Shown here piece by piece: positions 62,772 through 64,000 of a DNA stretch of 64,000 nucleotides (within the stretch, counting starts at the first letter, position 1; each line of letters begins with the position of its first letter). The stretch lies in the NCBI GenBank assembly GCA_023421075.1, contig JAEZUM010000054.1, positions 46,590-110,589 of the forward strand. Direction: 5' to 3'. A program made the position numbers and the translations under genes. Origin of the DNA: Bacillota bacterium (lineage in GTDB: Bacteria > Bacillota > Clostridia > Lachnospirales > Lachnospiraceae). The notes under the pieces were generated by a model. The model did no database searches, was not told the origin of the DNA, and saw only the letters and a program-made list of their open reading frames with translations.

Positions 62772-64000
62772 TTACTTCCGAATAATATCATTTCTTCCTG
62801 GACCATTGGAGATCATGGTAATGGGAACCTCAAGCTCCTTCTCGATGAATTCAATATACTTTCTGCAATTCTCGGGAAGGTCATTGTAATTCTTGATTCC
62901 TCTGATGTCCGTCTTCCAACCCGGAAGATTCTCATAAATAGGTTTTGCTTTAGCCAGCTTAACGGTAGTCGGGAAATCCTTGGTAACCACACCGTCAACC
63001 TCATACCCTACGCAGATCGGAAGGGTATCAAGGTATCCAAGTACATCAAGTACTGTCAGCGCAACCTCAGTCGCTCCCTGCATTCTACAGCCATAGCGGG
63101 AGGCAACTGCATCAAACCACCCCATACGTCTCGGTCTTCCGGTTGTTGCACCGTATTCACCGCCGTCACCGCCGCGTCTTCTCAGCTCATCTGCCTCCTC
63201 GCCGAAGATCTCACTTACGAATTCACCGGCACCTACTGCTGAGGAATAAGCCTTAACTACGGTCACGATATCCTTAATCTCATAAGGAGGGATACCTGCT
63301 CCGATTGCTCCATAAGCAGCTAAGGTGGAGGAGGAGGTAACCATCGGATAGATACCGAAGTCCGGATCCTTTAAGGCACCCAGCTGACCTTCTAATAATA
63401 TGTTCTTACCTGCCTTTATAGCATCATGCAAATATGCGGATACATCGCAGACATATGGCTCTACCATCGTTCTATAATCCTTTAAGGTCTGAAGCAACTC
63501 GGCCGGATCGATAGCAGGCTTATGATACATATGCTCCAGAAGAATATTCTTCATTTCACAGACTCTATCTACTTTTTCCTTCAGCGCTTCTTCATCAAAT
63601 AACTCAGACACCTGGAAACCAATCTTTGCATATTTATCGGAATAAAAGGGAGCAATACCGCTCTTGGTGGACCCGAAGGATTTGCCGCCCAATCTCTCTT
63701 CCTCGTACTGATCAAATAAAATATGATAAGGCATCATAATCTGAGCGCGATCCGATACTAATATCTTGGGAGTCGGTACTCCTCTGTCAACGATTGCCTG
63801 TATTTCCTTCACCAAATAAGGAATGTTTAAAGCCACACCATTTCCGATAATGCTTGTTGTGTGTTTATAGAATACTCCGGATGGAAGTAAATGAAGAGCA
63901 AATTTACCGTACTCATTGATAATCGTGTGGCCGGCATTGCTGCCTCCCTGATATCTTACGATGATATCTGCTTCTTGTCCAAGCATGTCAGTAATCTTAC
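62772..64000 (-). CDS. purA: Adenylosuccinate synthetase, 5' end outside the window
   Basis: GTP-dependent conversion of IMP to adenylosuccinate, the first committed step to AMP. Visible: VRYQGGSNAGHTI, GNGVALN, GQLGALKDPDFGIYPMVTSSS, GATTGRPRRMGWFD and the C-terminal GPGRNDIIRK. The reading frame continues to the window edge (KITDM before LGQEAD), so only the first dozen or so residues, including the GDEGKGK GTP loop, lie outside. The Met at 63986 is internal. Second purine gene in the window besides purL. Confidence 0.95.
   Translation of the reverse strand, partial: KITDMLGQEADIIVRYQGGSNAGHTIINEYGKFALHLLPSGVFYKHTTSIIGNGVALNIPYLVKEIQAIVDRGVPTPKILVSDRAQIMMPYHILFDQYEEERLGGKSFGSTKSGIAPFYSDKYAKIGFQVSELFDEEALKEKVDRVCEMKNILLEHMYHKPAIDPAELLQTLKDYRTMVEPYVCDVSAYLHDAIKAGKNILLEGQLGALKDPDFGIYPMVTSSSTLAAYGAIGAGIPPYEIKDIVTVVKAYSSAVGAGEFVSEIFGEEADELRRRGGDGGEYGATTGRPRRMGWFDAVASRYGCRMQGATEVALTVLDVLGYLDTLPICVGYEVDGVVTKDFPTTVKLAKAKPIYENLPGWKTDIRGIKNYNDLPENCRKYIEFIEKELEVPITMISNGPGRNDIIRK

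Noticed and set aside
62664..63242. 192-residue ORF on the plus strand
   Set aside because: Antisense to purA, whose protein is unmistakable; it also begins inside structured element B.

Overview
The window looks like a chromosomal segment of a Gram-positive, low-GC anaerobe of the class Clostridia, most likely family Lachnospiraceae (Anaerocolumna/Lachnoclostridium-like). This is inferred from AT-rich DNA, strong AGGAGG-type ribosome binding sites, a T-box leader, LicT-type antitermination, abundant two-component and AraC-type sugar regulation, and a four-gene locus with a giant protein that I recall (not checked) as a DUF5716/DUF5717-type locus of this family. I see no rRNA, tRNA, CRISPR array, transposase or phage gene.

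Layout. 1-1.75 kb: end-joining pair Ku + ATP-dependent ligase. 1.87-5.65 kb: purL. 5.85-8.65 kb: GGDEF membrane protein, LysR regulator, methylglyoxal synthase. 8.8-15.9 kb: a carbohydrate ABC importer (lipoprotein, two permeases) followed by its own YesM/YesN-type two-component system. 16.1-25 kb: esterase, then an MFS carrier / GH3 hydrolase / beta-phosphoglucomutase-like cluster divergent from a regulator-enzyme fusion (AraC + GH39), then a DUF1576 membrane protein. 25.2-28.5 kb: a complete PTS operon (antiterminator, IIA, HPr, IICB) behind a RAT/terminator switch. 28.7-33.9 kb: two-component system plus MacB/FtsX-like ABC system. 34-38.8 kb: two membrane proteins of unknown function, phosphoesterase, DJ-1 and VOC proteins. 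39-43.9 kb: valS with a T-box and an unusually long, repeat-filled leader, PadR regulator, Fe-S membrane protein. 44.1-51.1 kb: the four-gene unknown operon containing a degenerate Hsp70-like protein and a 1181-residue helical-repeat protein. 51.5-58.1 kb: aminotransferase, zinc-ribbon membrane protein, MarR-controlled heterodimeric ABC exporter, DUF2164 protein. 58.3-64 kb: repeat-containing secreted protein, ABC-F protein, purA (cut by the window edge).

How the parts work together. Sugar capture dominates: the ABC importer, the GH3/phosphoglucomutase/MFS cluster and the PTS operon each carry a dedicated regulator. The MarR-ABC and RR/HK-ABC groups look like self-regulated transport or stress modules. 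valS is controlled by uncharged tRNA through its T-box.

The least explained material is intergenic. A 150-160 bp multi-stem element occurs twice (16.95 and 62.55 kb) with identical core ends and compensatory changes in its stems. Three other unrelated multi-hairpin elements of 120-140 bp sit at 36.7, 41.9 and 51.2 kb. With the 44-51 kb operon, these are the best candidates for undescribed biology here.
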